NCBI GenBank assembly: GCA_013180625.2
Contig: SNVD02009106.1
Span: 1 to 64,000 of the forward strand
Reading direction: 5' to 3'
Length of the DNA stretch: 64,000 nt
Origin: Boswellia sacra
Taxonomy: Eukaryota; Streptophyta; Magnoliopsida; Sapindales; Burseraceae
Shown here: piece by piece, positions 1 to 12,486 of the stretch
How positions within the stretch are numbered: the stretch's first letter is position 1
How the letters are laid out: every line of letters begins with the position of its first letter
The notes under the pieces: generated by a model
Databases searched by the model: none
Seen by the model: the letters and a program-made list of their open reading frames with translations, nothing else
Told to the model about the DNA's origin: nothing
Position numbers and translations under genes: made by a program

Positions 1-195
1 AACAAGTCCACAAGAATGAGAATCAAGAGTTAATAAAACATTATCCAGCGACTCATTACTCAAACCATTCTTAATAAATGAAAGTTTATCTTCTCTTTTC
101 CTGGACGCAAAACCTAATGAACGACAAGTCTGGTTACAATTCCATCTAGCACATTTATAACATACTTGTAACCTTTTCGCTCTTCGTCTCTTGGC
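1..195 (-). pseudogene. Athila accessory ORF, Cys-rich C-terminal part (element A)
   Basis: This is the downstream continuation of the accessory ORF, after one in-frame TAA. It reads AKRRRAKRLQVCYKCARW, then NCNQTCRSLGF, REDKLSFIKNGLSNESLD and HSCGL. Cysteine spacing is C-x2-C-x4-C-x3-C, after a run of Arg/Lys. The matching region of element B (51547-51281) keeps the same cysteines and the REDKL.FIKNGLS.ESLD block, so the segment was under coding constraint in both lineages. It could bind metal and nucleic acid, but this is inferred only from composition. The window edge cuts it off near the HSCGL motif. Confidence 0.6.
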
Positions 196-420
196 TTAGT
201 AGCTCTTTCCTAGACCAGGCATGTATTTTGCGAGATTAATGTCCGGCTCACCGGACAATCTCCCCTTGGCTTCGATAAGCCATCGGATATCAGCAGGCAC
301 ATTTAGGAGCATCAATGCCCAAAGTCTAGTCATCCGTACTTTATAAATTTTTAACACAGCATTTTGAGGAAGTGAAGGGAAATATTTACGAAGGTTCGAT
401 AGAAAGATATCAGCATCCAT
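196..420 (-). pseudogene. Athila accessory ORF, N-terminal part (element A)
   Basis: This small ORF begins at the ATG at 420 and follows the gag-protease ORF in element order. It contains LSNLRKYFPSLP and ADIRWLIEAKGRL, both aligning with LSNLHKHFPSLP and KVRWLIEA in element B (51739-51281). The open frame runs upstream to 762, but that extension is a hydrophobic reading of T-rich leader and is probably not protein. A TAA stop after GKSY (196-198) interrupts the frame. The same frame then continues to the window edge with a cysteine cluster, CYKCARWNCNQTC, followed by SLGF and KNGLSNESLD. I infer one ancestral protein of about 150 residues with a basic, zinc-finger-like C-terminal half. Its function is unknown. 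Confidence 0.65.
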
Positions 421-824
421 TGAAGAGAAGAAAAGAAGAGATATTACCGATAATGCGATCGGGTTTGTTTTTCTCCAAGATATGCACGTTTCAAACCTTT
501 GGCGAATGACTTCAACTTTCGTTTGGATGTTTCCACAAGCTGCTGCACAAATGAGCTCAAAGCACAGAGTAATCAAATTAAACAAAAGAAAGGAAAAGAA
601 AAGAGCAGAAACGAAACTAAAGACACATAAAAGAGATAACAACACAATAGCAAACAAAGTAAAAAACAAGTAAAAAATATAAAAACAAATGAGACAGATG
701 GCAAAAAGAGATAAAACTTGATCAATTTGATGGCCTACGAAAGGAATCTCCTCGAGACACAAAAATCATCATTATTACCTTATTTTATTTTCCTTTTCTT
801 TTCTTTTATTTATTTTTCAAAAAC

Positions 825-842
825 ATTGGGTTGCCTCCCAAT
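825..842 (-). other. Conserved hairpin ATTGGG-AGGCAA-CCCAAT in element A
   Basis: On the minus strand this reads ATTGGGAGGCAACCCAAT, a perfect 6-bp stem with a 6-nt loop, preceded by GACGTTAAACCAAGCGCTT. From general knowledge, this GCGCTT...GGGAGGCAACCC motif recurs downstream of integrase in plant Athila/Tat elements. Here it lies between protease and the accessory ORF, which agrees with loss of the RT-integrase block from this copy. Element B shows no such motif in the matching place. Confidence 0.5.
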
Positions 843-1460
843 AAGCGCTTGGTTTAACGTCCTCAGCCCGACGTTGGTTCCATCATGGGAGGATCCAATT
901 TCTGTTGTGCTTCTCTAATGGGCTTGGATCCCTCTTCTAACAAGATACGGTCAATGCATATGGATGGGCCTTGGATTTCAACAATTGTCCACTCAATAGC
1001 TATTTGTGATCTGTAAGTATTCGAACGAGTTTATCTTCTTGTATTCGTGCAAGGCCTTTCCATTGTAACTCGCAAAGTATCATCTCACCAAGAATCCATA
1101 TTCAAATCTGGAGTGACTTAAAACTCCAAGGTATTGCTTTCATCACAGAAGGAAGAAGTTTTCTCATTAGATAAAGGCAATTCAATGTACGAAACATCAT
1201 ACCTATTTGTGGTGATAGCTATAGTCTCATCCAAGCTTGTCATAGCTTCCTCCACTTCTTTAGACACTTGTATCAGCTTTCTTGGTTCTTTGAAACTTTC
1301 TATCCTTATGTGTTCACTAATAGCAACATTCACTCCATTCTTGCGAGTTAACTCAAAGTTAACTCAAAACATTGTTGTGGCAAATAATCAATAACGTCAA
1401 CTGCAAAAACAGAATGTAAGTCATTAGAGTACCTCATTTCCTCAAAAATATTAAAACATA

Positions 1461-2882
1461 TCACCTTGCATCAAACTCTATGGTCAAAGTGCCATAATGA
1501 ACATCAATCTTGATTCTAGCAGTTTTCGAGAATGGCCTCCCTAAAAGAATCGGTGTTGGATTAGGAGATGTCTCATCCTCTATTTTAAGGACATAGAAGT
1601 CTGCTGGAAAAACCAATTGATTCACCTGCACAAGCACATCTTCCACAACTCTTTTGCGATATGCATTAAAATGATCAGCAAACTGAATGGTAATACCAGT
1701 TTTCGCAAAAGGTCCAAGATTTAAAGAAGCATAAATAGAATATGGCATGACATTAATAGATGCTCCTAAATCTAACATAGCTCTTTCAAACTTGGTATTA
1801 CCAATGGTGCATGGAATGATGAACGTACCTGGATCTTTGCATTTTGGAGGAATTTTTCTTTGCAATACAGCTGAAACATTTTCCCCCACACTTACTTTCT
1901 CATTTCCCTTCAACTTTCTCTTGTTGGTGCATAACTCCTTGAGAAATTTTGTACAACAAGGTACTTGCTCGATAGCATCCAGAAGTGGTATATTTACCTC
2001 GATTTTGTGAGAAGTTTCCAGGATTTCTTGTTCTTGTTTCTCCTTCGATTTTGCAAATCTACTAGGAAAAAGTGGAGGAGAAACATATGAAGGAATGGGA
2101 GTTATAGGATTTACCTGAGAAGTCAGTGTTTTGTTCATGGTGGAAGTGGTGTCATCTCCTTCATCAGTTTGTGATTTCTTTGGCAGGACATCTAATTGCT
2201 CTTCATTTTGCAAAGTTATTGCACAAGAATTCTCTCTTGGATTGATCATCGTTTGACAAGATAATTCTTCTGAGCCTTGGCCCTCGAATTTGCTCATGCT
2301 AGTGGCCAATTGTCCCATTTGATTTGCCAGGTTTTGGATACTTGCCCCAGTTTCCTGCTGGAATTGCATTGTGTTAGTGGCAAGTGCATTAACAATGTCC
2401 TGGAGAGACATACCTGAGTTTTGTGAAGCTGGTTGCGGTGCTGGATGTGGCATTGGTGGTGGTTGCATTTGAAAAGGTTGCTGCACTCTAGGTTGATTGA
2501 AACCTTGTGGCCGATTTGGTATCACATTTGGAGTGATTGGTTGATGATTCCAGTAACTGAAATTATGTTGATCTTCCCATCCAGCATTGTAAGTGCTAGA
2601 GAAAGGATCATACCATTGCCTCATTTGTCCTGGAAATTCACCCATGGCATTGGCTTGTTCCATATCTCCTTCTTGTAAAGTTGGATACATGTCGATTGGA
2701 TGCTCCATGGTCGAATATACCCCACATGCATAAGATTTCTGCATATGTCCTACAGCCATGTTTTCCACAAGAAAGGTTAGCTCAGAAAGTTGTTGTTCAA
2801 TGTTCGGAGTACTTACCTCATTTACTCTCCATGGTAGTTGTGGCTCAAATCCGATGCTGAATTGTTGGAAGTTTACTGCCAT
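1461..2882 (-). CDS. gag-protease ORF of element A (capsid region deleted)
   Basis: One open frame encodes about 473 residues from the ATG at 2882 (MAVNFQQF); an earlier ATG at 2918 lies in leader-like sequence. The N-terminal third has a decayed zinc knuckle: ACGVYSTMEHPIDMYP keeps the first Cys and the His, but Tyr replaces the second and fourth Cys. A Pro/Gln-rich linker and an S/T/K-rich stretch follow. The C-terminal 150 residues are the retropepsin-like domain, with MLDLGASINVMP as the catalytic DxGA motif and ILLGRPF near the end. The capsid block seen in elements B and C (FHGLDVENP, LKDKA.TWLQNL, SISSWDEM) is missing, so gag has an internal deletion. The frame is open but unlikely to support particle assembly. 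Confidence 0.8.
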   Translation of the reverse strand: MAVNFQQFSIGFEPQLPWRVNEVSTPNIEQQLSELTFLVENMAVGHMQKSYACGVYSTMEHPIDMYPTLQEGDMEQANAMGEFPGQMRQWYDPFSSTYNAGWEDQHNFSYWNHQPITPNVIPNRPQGFNQPRVQQPFQMQPPPMPHPAPQPASQNSGMSLQDIVNALATNTMQFQQETGASIQNLANQMGQLATSMSKFEGQGSEELSCQTMINPRENSCAITLQNEEQLDVLPKKSQTDEGDDTTSTMNKTLTSQVNPITPIPSYVSPPLFPSRFAKSKEKQEQEILETSHKIEVNIPLLDAIEQVPCCTKFLKELCTNKRKLKGNEKVSVGENVSAVLQRKIPPKCKDPGTFIIPCTIGNTKFERAMLDLGASINVMPYSIYASLNLGPFAKTGITIQFADHFNAYRKRVVEDVLVQVNQLVFPADFYVLKIEDETSPNPTPILLGRPFSKTARIKIDVHYGTLTIEFDAR

Positions 2883-2971
2883 GTCGCCTAAACACAAACA
2901 ATCAGAAAAGAAAAACAAAAAAAATACAAATCAACAATGAAAACAAAATAACAAATCGATTAGAAAATCAA

Positions 2972-2990
2972 TCCCCGGCAACGGCGCCAA
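2972..2990 (-). other. Primer binding site, tRNA-Asp (element A)
   Basis: The minus strand reads TGGCGCCGTTGCCGGGGAT, matching the complement of the 3' end of plant tRNA-Asp over 19 bases. It lies 6 bases inside the LTR end (CATCA, then AGTTTT). The same layout occurs in elements B and C. Confidence 0.85.
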
Positions 2991-2996
2991 AAACTT

Positions 2997-4406
2997 GATG
3001 CGTTCGAAACTAGCAAGTATACTAGTCGCACAAGTAATAAAGTGATAAGTAAGATATCGTTCCCACGAGGATTGATTCTAATTGAATTTGTTATTTCCAG
3101 CAACAATAAACTAAACAGGGGGGGATTTTTGTTGAATGCTTTACTAAATGAAATAAGAATGCAAGTAAAGAATAACAAAACAGAAAGTAAATTTGAATGA
3201 AAAATCAATGGGAGAAAGCTGGTTAAGGGATCCTTCTCTACCACAAGATATGGATTTGCGAATTAATTGTAGAATTGTCATCTAATTACAGCATTGAAGT
3301 TATCAACCGTAGATAATAACAAGCTCTATTACCCCAATCTTTCCTTACTTTGTTGTTAAATAAAACAAGCTCTTTATTTAATCTCTATCCATTAAACAAC
3401 CTAGAACAAGCTCTCTGAGTTTAATTCAATGGATGCATTATGATAAGAAAGATAGGTTGATCTAAGCAATAAACACACAAGCTCGGATTATTTAACTTAG
3501 GTTATATTCTCCAATTGTAATCTCTGATCACAATTTTGCTACTAATGATTAGAAATTCAAGACAATTACGGATCAAGATTTCTAGTCTAGCAATAAATCA
3601 CAACCAGATTATATTCAGTTGGCCACTCAAATACAATCAGCAAGCAATCATAAGCATTAAATATGGGAGAATACAAGCAACTTCAATTAGAGAATTGGAT
3701 AACAATTCCTTACACAATCAACTTACAAAAACCATATCAGGGGCTTTGAAATCACCCTCAACCAATTCAGATTCAGTTACACATGTTTAAGAACGTGGTA
3801 AATACAATACAACATGGAGACATTCCAGAAAATGAAAGGGAAGGGAAAAACTTAGCAAATTTGATGTAATTCTCTTTGGATTGTAGTTCTTCCTCTTTCC
3901 AAGCTTCCTTTCTCCTTCAAGAACTCCAAGAGATGAAAGAATTCCAGAGCTGCAGCCTCCACCACGTTCTCCCCTCTTCAAGTTATGAAAATAAAACCCT
4001 AAAATGTGTTTAAATACTCTGCTACAGTGAACTGCTACAGTGCCCCGTATTATACATGCTACAGTGATTTGTGGAATTACATTTCTATACTTCTCACACT
4101 GTTTTGATTACAACTTTTGGTACACTGAATGGATTTATAAACCGTAAATTTCTCCAGAAAATAGACTTCGAGAGCTTTCCAACGGTATATAATATCGTCG
4201 GGTTCATTGTATATCAATACAATTAAATCCGAGAAGATCACTGACTAGCAGAGGTGAAAATGAAGGGTTTTACTCCATTTTTGTGCAAGTTGCTCCAAAA
4301 CTCCTACAAACATCAAAACCACACAAAAACATAAAAATACCAAGGAATATAGCAAAGAAACATGGACGAATTGATATAAAAGTAATACATAAATAGACAC
4401 CTATCA
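2997..4406 (-). repeat. 5' LTR of element A (1410 bp)
   Basis: On the plus strand the LTR runs from TGATGCGTTC to GACACCTATCA, so the element-sense ends are TGAT...ATCA. It is placed by the adjacent PBS and by the change to gene sequence after 4406. A TATA-like TATTTAAA is at about 4009-4016 (element sense is minus). Just upstream of it are three copies of TGCTACAGTG (4020-4029, 4033-4042, 4057-4066, plus-strand reading). The second LTR is outside the window, so the far boundary rests on the TG/CA rule and the intron context. Confidence 0.7.
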
Positions 4407-4467
4407 TTAGTTTATAACATGTATTGGAGGAACGTAAAGAACATATTAAAAACTATTAAATAAATAC

Positions 4468-6398
4468 CTCATCCTTAAGGGTGGGCACTTTTTCTCCAAG
4501 ACGTGATATAATAGGGTCGTCGTCAACATCAACGGGACCTAGAAATTTAAACTTTTTCGTCACAGAGTCAATAGCTTGGATAACCCTACGTTTCGTTGAG
4601 TTATCGTAAGTGGAGGAATCTGACTCGGGTTTCTGTTTCCCTTTTTTTGTCATCTGCATTGACGTCATCTTCCTTAGACAAGTCTAGGACTGCTTGAACA
4701 TCACTATCTTTACACAAGTTATTTGTGTTTGTGAATTCTTCTTTAAAATGTCTTGTATCATCCATATGCCCATGAATGTGCTCAAGTAATTCTATGATAC
4801 ATGTATTGTCTTTGACTATCTTTTGGATGTTCCTCGTGTTGACGTTAACTTGTTCTTCTACGGATTTTAGTTTACCTTCACAGCAACATTTATTAGGGCT
4901 AGATATTTCAACTTGCAGAGGAACCTTGAAAAAATAAAAATAAAATAAAATTAGTAATTAAACCATACCAATTGGATATTACAAAAGAAAAAGTATTGAG
5001 TACCTCAAAACTGCCTATTCCACCATGCTGATTAAGCCATAACATAATTTGCTTAATCTTTGAGTCCGTCCATAATAACAAGGGAGATAGAATTCTATCA
5101 AGATTTAATGACTTGTACGCAACCGTTTGACAGTAAAAAATCTACATAATTGATTGAAGAAATTGAATATATGTAATATACAATTATTATAAAATTATTT
5201 TTAATGATGGAATATAGTAATAGAAGTTATTTACATACCTCTAGGAACAAAACACAGCCACCAACTTATGCAACTTTTCCTTCCTTAAACCTCACGATAC
5301 CCTCAACTAGAAAGTTAAAACACCAAGATGCCTAATTTCTCATAACCACATTGTTAACATCGACTAATATATGTAGGTATTCGGCACTGACATATGTTGA
5401 TGATGTTGGACAAAGTAATGTACCCAAAATAAACAGTATAAAATATCTCTTAAAATCATCATCAACTATGGTTACATCACGTAAGTGTGCTTCTATATCT
5501 TTAACTGAAATGCCTCTACCAGTAGAGCAATATTTTGATCGTAAAGCTGCAATATCAATATCTAACCCATCAAACCTAAATGGTGTTCCTCCATCTATAA
5601 TGCGCATTATATTTGAAAAAGTTATGAAACTCAGAACAAACTCTCGACCATGGAGATTAATGCTACATGATGTTGGATCGAATTGAGATATAAGCCAACC
5701 ACATAATGCACGATTCAATCTACCACAATTGATATTTAAAAGGTTACCTAGTCCTAGTTGATGTATGGCTTCCTTTTGACAATTAGAGAATGTAGAAAAA
5801 ACATCAGTGATACGATCCTGTGCACAACGAGTTGAGATATTATATATAATTTTTATTTTCTACATCACTAGAAGTCACATTTCCACCATCAGTATTGTTG
5901 TATTGGGCATATTTCAATTTCTGTTCTGGTAAAAATTTTCTCCAATTATCAACCATGGATTTCATAACCTAAAAGAAAACAAACAATAACTAAGAACTAA
6001 ATAACATATTATTCCATATTGACAAAAGCATAAAAATATCGTAGTAGTAAAAAATATTAAAGGAACTAAGAACTAAAAAAATTAGAGTAAAATTTAAAAA
6101 AATCATAAATATGAATAATAAAACTTACATCTTGCCCAATCTTCATAGAATTGTCATTATTCTTGAGAATATCCACTTGGTCTTACTAAAGATTTAAATA
6201 AAAATAAATAAATAACAGTGTACTTTTAACTCTTAGAATGATAAACAAATGATTACTATATTAAAATTTGATTACTTACAAATAATTTAGAAATCCATAT
6301 TTTAAACTAGCACCAACAAATTTCTTTGCTTTCTTTAATGTAATCTCAGTAGATTTGTGTTCATTTTCTTTATTTTGCTTCCTCTTACAAACAGCCAT
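4468..6398 (-). pseudogene. Decayed multi-exon plant gene, cut by element A
   Basis: Splice signals define at least five exon-like blocks on the minus strand: 6398-6280 (MAVCKRKQNKENEHK, donor GTAAGT); about 6185-6129 (donor GTAAGT); 5968-5239 (acceptor TTTTAG/G, donor GTATGT); 5141-5004 (IFYCQTVAYKSLNLDR to GGIGSFE, donor GTACTC); and 4924-4468 (VPLQVEIS to LKDE, donor GTATTT). The large exon contains NISTRCAQDRITDVF, LCGWLISQFDPTSC, LHGREFVL and IMRIIDGG. I recognise this as a widespread plant family often found upstream of Ulp1-like protease domains and carried by some Mutator-like elements; the exact family name is uncertain. Lesions include a 1-nt frameshift near 5850, stops near 5330 and 5270, and a poor frame match at exon 2. 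Element A lies 61 bp into the next intron, so the 3' exons are outside the window. Confidence 0.55.
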
Positions 6399-9300
6399 TT
6401 AAAACCTATAGATATGATAATTGTTAGATATAACAAAAATTTAAATGCAAAAAAAAAAAAATAATCATAAAGTAGGTTCACTTATAAACATACCAAACTG
6501 GAATAACTTCTCAAACTTCTTCTTCAACCACAATGATCAGTATAGCGAATAATTTTAATCCTTGAACAACAATCAAAAATTGAAGTCACGAAACAATATA
6601 TTGACACATTGCCAGAAGGACCAAATTAATGCATTCTATTTTTCTTCCTTTCAAACTGTCATCCATAGAAACAAGTAAATAAAGCTTCTCTCCCTCTCTT
6701 AGTCACTTTTGCATATTTATATCATTTCCTCTCTTTATAACCGTAGGTATTTGTTTGAAATCAATAAAAATTCAAGCTTATGAATTTTATATTCCAAAAG
6801 ACAAAGTTCCAGCATTTAAGGCTTGTCTCCCATGCATTTTAAAAAATTAAATATGTGCATAATGATTGTGCGTCTCCTACTTTTGTTCTTTTTAAATGAA
6901 AACAAACATGCAATATTTTAAATGAAAGAGTTAAATATTTCAAGTGTTGATTAACCCACTTACGTAACAATATGGAAGACTATTTCACATGAAAAGAGAT
7001 TAACAAAATGAAGGAGTTAAGACGTGGTGAATCTTACTCGTGTATGCTCTTCCAGGTTTGCCTTTACTAGGCAATGGAGATCCTAGCATGCGTGGAGATC
7101 TTATTCCCTTCAATATTTTACATCCTTTAGAATAGAGAGACAAAATCAAGATAAAGAATGCAATATGGCAGCTTGTTGGCTAGCATGGATGGCATCTAGA
7201 CGAGTCCAAATTTTTGGAGGCAGTTTATGTGCAGACAGTTCCACATGACACATGAATCAATGAACAAATCATAATTTCTATATAATTTGTTTTAGAAGAA
7301 ATCGCATCTAGATTGGTATTTACTTCTTAATTCGAATCAAGGCAGCAGTTTAGCATGGCATCATATAGGAGATATCATAACATTAAATTACTCTATTTTC
7401 CTATTGTAGATGGACAAAGAAATAATAAGCACAGAACTACAAAATTATCAAATATACTTTAAAACCAAGGAACCAGATGCCTTCTATAGCAGCATTTTAC
7501 GTAATTTGTTCCCATATTTCTGGATTTGATTCACATCAAAACAAACCAATGAAACAAATCTCTCTTTAGAACACAAACTAAACAACAAATTACATTCTTG
7601 AAATTCAAAACTACGTGAAGCTTCATTCATCTATATCCTTCCCTTCTACAACCTATATAGCATATTAATATCCAAAGAGCACACAGAATTTGGAAAGCGA
7701 GACAAAAATCCATGGAGCCAAAATTGAACATCCAAAAAATATATGAATAATTTAGGTCAATGAAATGTAGAACAGGATATTCACAAAAAGAAAAATAATA
7801 TGATTGATAAACATAACCAAAATCCAAACAAAAATTTTCAAAAAAGGGTTATATTCATGTAATACCTAAACCAAACCTTCAAGAGACTTCAAAAAAAAAG
7901 AAAAAAAAGAAAAAAAAAAGAGTAGCCATTACCAACAAACAGAAAATTCATCGATTTTTGCTAAAAGAAAATAAACTCACCAATACAGCAAAGCAAAAAA
8001 AAAAAAAAAAAAAATCTCTATATCCTTATTTCTTCAAATTTCAACAACTAAAGTAAGCTACAAAAAAAAAAAAAAAATCAGTTATTTCTTTATTTCGTAA
8101 TTTCTTTATATCTTTATTTCTTTAGTTCATAATTTCTTTATTTCGTTAAGCTTTAATCCATATTAACAAAAAAAAAAGAAAGAAAATCAGAATCAAGAAA
8201 TAAAAAATTCACAAACAGAGAATAATCAATTACCCATAGAAATTATGAACTACAAATTAAAAATTCAAACCTTAGGGATCAACGAAAATCGACCACAAAT
8301 CAGTTCATTAGAAACACGATTAAGTTGAAATCGATGGTGATATTCGGCGACTGATGCTTGTCGCGATTCTCAAAAACGTTGACAGCAGACAAATAACTCG
8401 GAAACAGCCCACCGATAACCCAAAAAACTTCAGCGATGATCAGATCCAGTTGGTCGACAATAGCATAATCAACGACTATGAAGGGGCTAATCGGCGACAG
8501 CAATTTTATTGATGAGACTGAGGTTGATCAAGAAAGACAGTGACTGATTGGTTAAACTGTATAAGCAGGAACGTTTTAGAGATTTGATATGATATAAGCT
8601 TTAATAATCTTACGCAAACAAAAAATATATACTCATTAAAACCCATCAAACCGATTGCCTGGGTTTAATTTTTTGAGAGGTAAAATAATTTAATTTCAAA
8701 TAAACCCTTCTATTAATTTTAATATTATTTTATATCCACAAAAATGGGATGTATCAATGCATTATATGTATTGTAGCTAATCCCATCCACTATTATCCCA
8801 TAAGAATGTTGTTAAATTTTTTTTTTAAAATCTGATCTTGTTTCACTCTCTCTTTCAAACACCAAACGAATAAAAATATTTGTTTGATTTCATGTGAATT
8901 TGGAGAATTGAATAATGTAACAGAAAATAATTAATTAACGTAAAAAAATAAAAAAGTTTAATCAATGATGTTGCTTAAATGTAATAATTGCAGCAATATA
9001 AAAGAATGGAAGGAAAGAAAAACTCATTACAATTAAATTATAAGGTTAAATTGAAAAAAAAAAATTAAACATGTATATTCATCAAGGTGTAATGTTGAAG
9101 GTTGAGAAATTGGTAAAATATCTTCTAATGATGAACAGGAATTGATTTCGTTGAAATCTAATATAGAAATCAAATGGAGACTTGATTTGGTTTTCTCTAA
9201 GATTAAATTATAAGAGTGTTTTTATTCAACCCTCGCTTTTTATCTGACTAGACCCTATTTTAAAATTAAATAAGAATAAAATCATCCTAAAATATAATAA

Positions 9301-10851
9301 AAGAGATGATTAGTTATTAAAAGGGTGTACATGGTCAAAGTTTCAAACTACAATTACAGTCATATTCTGTCCCTTGCAGGAAAACTTTGAAATCCTAAAA
9401 TTGATTCGGTCAGAGGTTATAATTAGCAGCAAACTTGAACTTCAGTGCTAGGCATGATAGGACCAAGTCATTAGAAAATTTTATCGAGATATATAGGTGA
9501 AGTAAAAGAGAAACCATTGATTCATTCCATCTAGTAATCATAACAGTGTGGAAGATATGATTTAAGTTATTTGTGGATATGCAACATTGTTGAAGAAAAC
9601 AAAAAGGAGACTTGACACATGGTGAAGAGTTTCTCGATCTTAGGAAGTATCTTCAAGAGATCTTTGTGGATTGACTTAGTTTGTAGTTTTTATGGACTAT
9701 GTAAGGATTTGTTTTCTCATAGGATGATGATGTTGTTATAATTTGTAGGAACTAAATTGTTTTTCATGTATTATAGAAGAGTACGTGTCAGCGGAACTCT
9801 TTCATCATCTTTTAAATAATTTCTTAATAATTAAAAGATAAAGTTTTATTGACTACAATTTTGTCCCTGTAAACTTAGAGGAAGGGTCTAAATTGTAATT
9901 AAACCATTTATTTTCCTTGTTTCCATTTATATTTGGACCTGATCCAAGAATCAGTCCTCCAGAATCAGGGCACATAGTTTGGTCGGCTGCTCAGAAACTC
10001 ACATGCGCACACACTAGCCCAATCTTGAGTAACTCTGTTGTTTGTGTTTAGGCATTCTTGTTTACATTATTGATATTGGGCCTCATGTCAACAACACATG
10101 GTGCCCAACACCATTTCTTCAGGAATCACATGGTTAGCTCGCGGAACATTCCGAAGGCAAACTTAAAACCTCAGCATATATATTTCTGGGTTTGGCTTCT
10201 ACGTATTGATAAGAGTTTGCTTTTCTCTAGTCATTTCCTAGAGTTTAGAATTCAAGCAGTCCGCGCTTATAAATATTAATGTATTGTAACATTAGAAAAC
10301 TAACATTAACAGGTACTCCATATTTTAATTATTCGGTACACTAATGATATCACCACCTTATCATTAACCCAGCTTCCAACATGGACACGAAAGCAAGCAA
10401 CTTCTACAACAAATATGAAATAATTATAGATGATAATTGGGCCGTCCTACTCATGTGGCACCGGCAAGGGAGTTAACAGAGACTAGTAAAACCTAAGACA
10501 TGGTCAAAACTCTTAAATCTGTCCAGTTTTTTTGGCACTCGTTTTCATTCTCATCCTCGTTGCTTAATTGCCAAATCACAAAATATTGACTTGATATCTT
10601 TTGCAAACACAGAGAACAACGAAAAGAATTTCAAATTCGATTAGTAATTTTGAAGCACAAATATAATAGTAGGATTGACCAATATATAATCTGTTTTCAA
10701 TTATGCAGAAACAAAAGAAAACATAAACGAGTTACTTTTTCTGCTGCAGCCCGTGAACCTGATCCCTCTGAGCCAATGAATCAATTACTATAAGCTGTAT
10801 AAGTATTATAAAATTTTGTGGGAAAAAAGTATCAAGTTCCAGTCAATTGAA
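6399..10851. other. AT-rich intergenic DNA, no supported gene
   Basis: This holds long A/T runs, for example poly(A) near 7890-7920, 7995-8015 and 8060-8077, and short incidental ORFs on both strands. I see no domain, splice pattern or RNA gene. 6400-6700 would contain the 5' leader and promoter of the decayed gene, but no convincing element stands out. 10650-10851 should hold the 3' UTR of the TMEM53-like gene. Confidence 0.5.
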
Positions 10852-12451
10852 CTAAGAATGTTTGCAACAAGTAACCACATAGTCCTCCAAAAACTGAATG
10901 AGCTGACTGGTATATAGTTTTGGGTCATTCCTATAATGATCCACATGAGGTGTGGAGACAAAGTTGCAAGCCCTAACCTCACGCCCAAGCCTCCGCTGCC
11001 CCTCCATAAATGATTCTACAGACTGAGCAGGAATGACTCTGTCAGCCGAGCTGTAAATATATAGTTGCGGACAACTGGGTTGCCTAGATGACAATAATCC
11101 TAATACATCAGAAAGCCTCCTGCAACATTTCAAACACGTATCTATGTAAGCATTGACATGAATGACTACTCTAATTAAAAAAGTGAGAATAACTCCAACA
11201 TAGAAATGAAAACAATAGATATTTATATAATTGAGGAACACAACCAGCAACAGTGATGCAGAATGAAATCTATCTCCTGTTAAAGCCTTCTGATAAACGA
11301 GAAATACCCTAGAAACTATATGCACTGCCATCAGTAGAGACAAGAACACTGATGGCAGACTTACCAAATGAGAAAGAATGAAACAGAGGGAGAAGGTAGG
11401 GTCGAGACCCTAAATAAATAAGAACTTTTAAAATAAAAAGTAATTAGTTTTTCTGCATATACTCTACTTTGACAACTTCATTCAACATGTTCTAAAAAAT
11501 TGTCATACCACAGATATTTCTAAAATAATTTAATTTTTTTTATTCCATATATATAGTGTAAACAAATTTGATGAAAATGCTTACTCTATTTGCAAAAGCC
11601 ACATCACCTGTTCACTGCAGGAAGATGCAAAACCACATCAAAAAACTTTTCCAGGACTACAAGCAAAGCTGTCTCAGTAACTGCAGGTTTATCATCTCCA
11701 ACTGCTTTTCTATCAACTAATACTTCATCTGGTTCATTATTGTTAACCCCTTTTATTGCAACACTATTCTTTTTCAGGAATGCTGCAGAAAAACCTGAAG
11801 CCCATACCTATAACAAATTAAAAAATAACTAAATGAATATTGTCCTGTATACTCAACCAAAACAAAAACTCCAAACTAAAGCTGAACCAATGAAACTCAA
11901 AATCACTAAATGAAAAAGGCATCCACGTGATCAACATCCAAGCTTCTTCTGAGATACAAAATATCTTACAATCAAAGTGGAGGAAGACTAAAGAAAGGCT
12001 GCAATTCCAATGCCAATCAATGAAGAAGAAAGTGGTTGTGTCACAATTGAGAAAGATGGCATTTCGAATTTTAGCAAGACAGAAATAGACATGATAATGA
12101 TTAAAGTGGTAGGTCCATAAGGGTATGCGTATAACAGATAGCATGTCATACTAATTAAAGATGCAATCTTACATTTAAAAGATAAAGGAGTGTGTTATTG
12201 CTGACAAATTTCAACAATTAAATAGACATAATACTTGAGATTGAAAATAATTGAGTAAATTCCATGGACACCTTTGGGGTTTGGCAAGACATTTATGGCC
12301 CCCCAAGGTTCACAAAAACCATTATTCAACCCCCTGCTATAGAGTGAGACAAAGGAAGACCATATATAAGAAAAGAACCAGCATAGGTCCAAGAAGGGCA
12401 ACAAGAAAACTTTTTTTTAATTCTTTTACATTTTTTTTTCAGTTAATATTT

Positions 12452-12486
<35 letters not shown>

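Larger units (their letters stand above)
1..4406 (-). mobile_element. Athila-like Ty3/gypsy element A, truncated by window edge
   Basis: This is the 5' part of a minus-strand LTR retrotransposon. In element order it has a 5' LTR (4406-2997), a primer binding site that copies the 3' end of tRNA-Asp (TGGCGCCGTTGCCGGGGAT), a gag-protease ORF and a small accessory ORF reaching the window edge. The tRNA-Asp primer and the protease style (DLGASINVMP) are those of the Athila/Tat branch of Ty3/gypsy. No RT, RNase H or integrase lies between protease and accessory ORF, where several kb would be expected, so this copy is a deletion derivative. The 3' LTR must lie left of the window. The element sits inside an intron of the decayed gene at 4468-6398. 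Confidence 0.85.

Noticed and set aside
420..762. Hydrophobic N-terminal extension of the accessory ORF in element A as a signal or membrane segment
   Set aside because: It is a reading of T-rich leader DNA, not shared as protein with element B, whose ORF begins near LSNL. The ATG at 420 fits the conserved start.
8300..8503. 67-codon ORF in AT-rich DNA as a gene
   Set aside because: No recognisable motif, no supporting splice or promoter context, and length within chance expectation.
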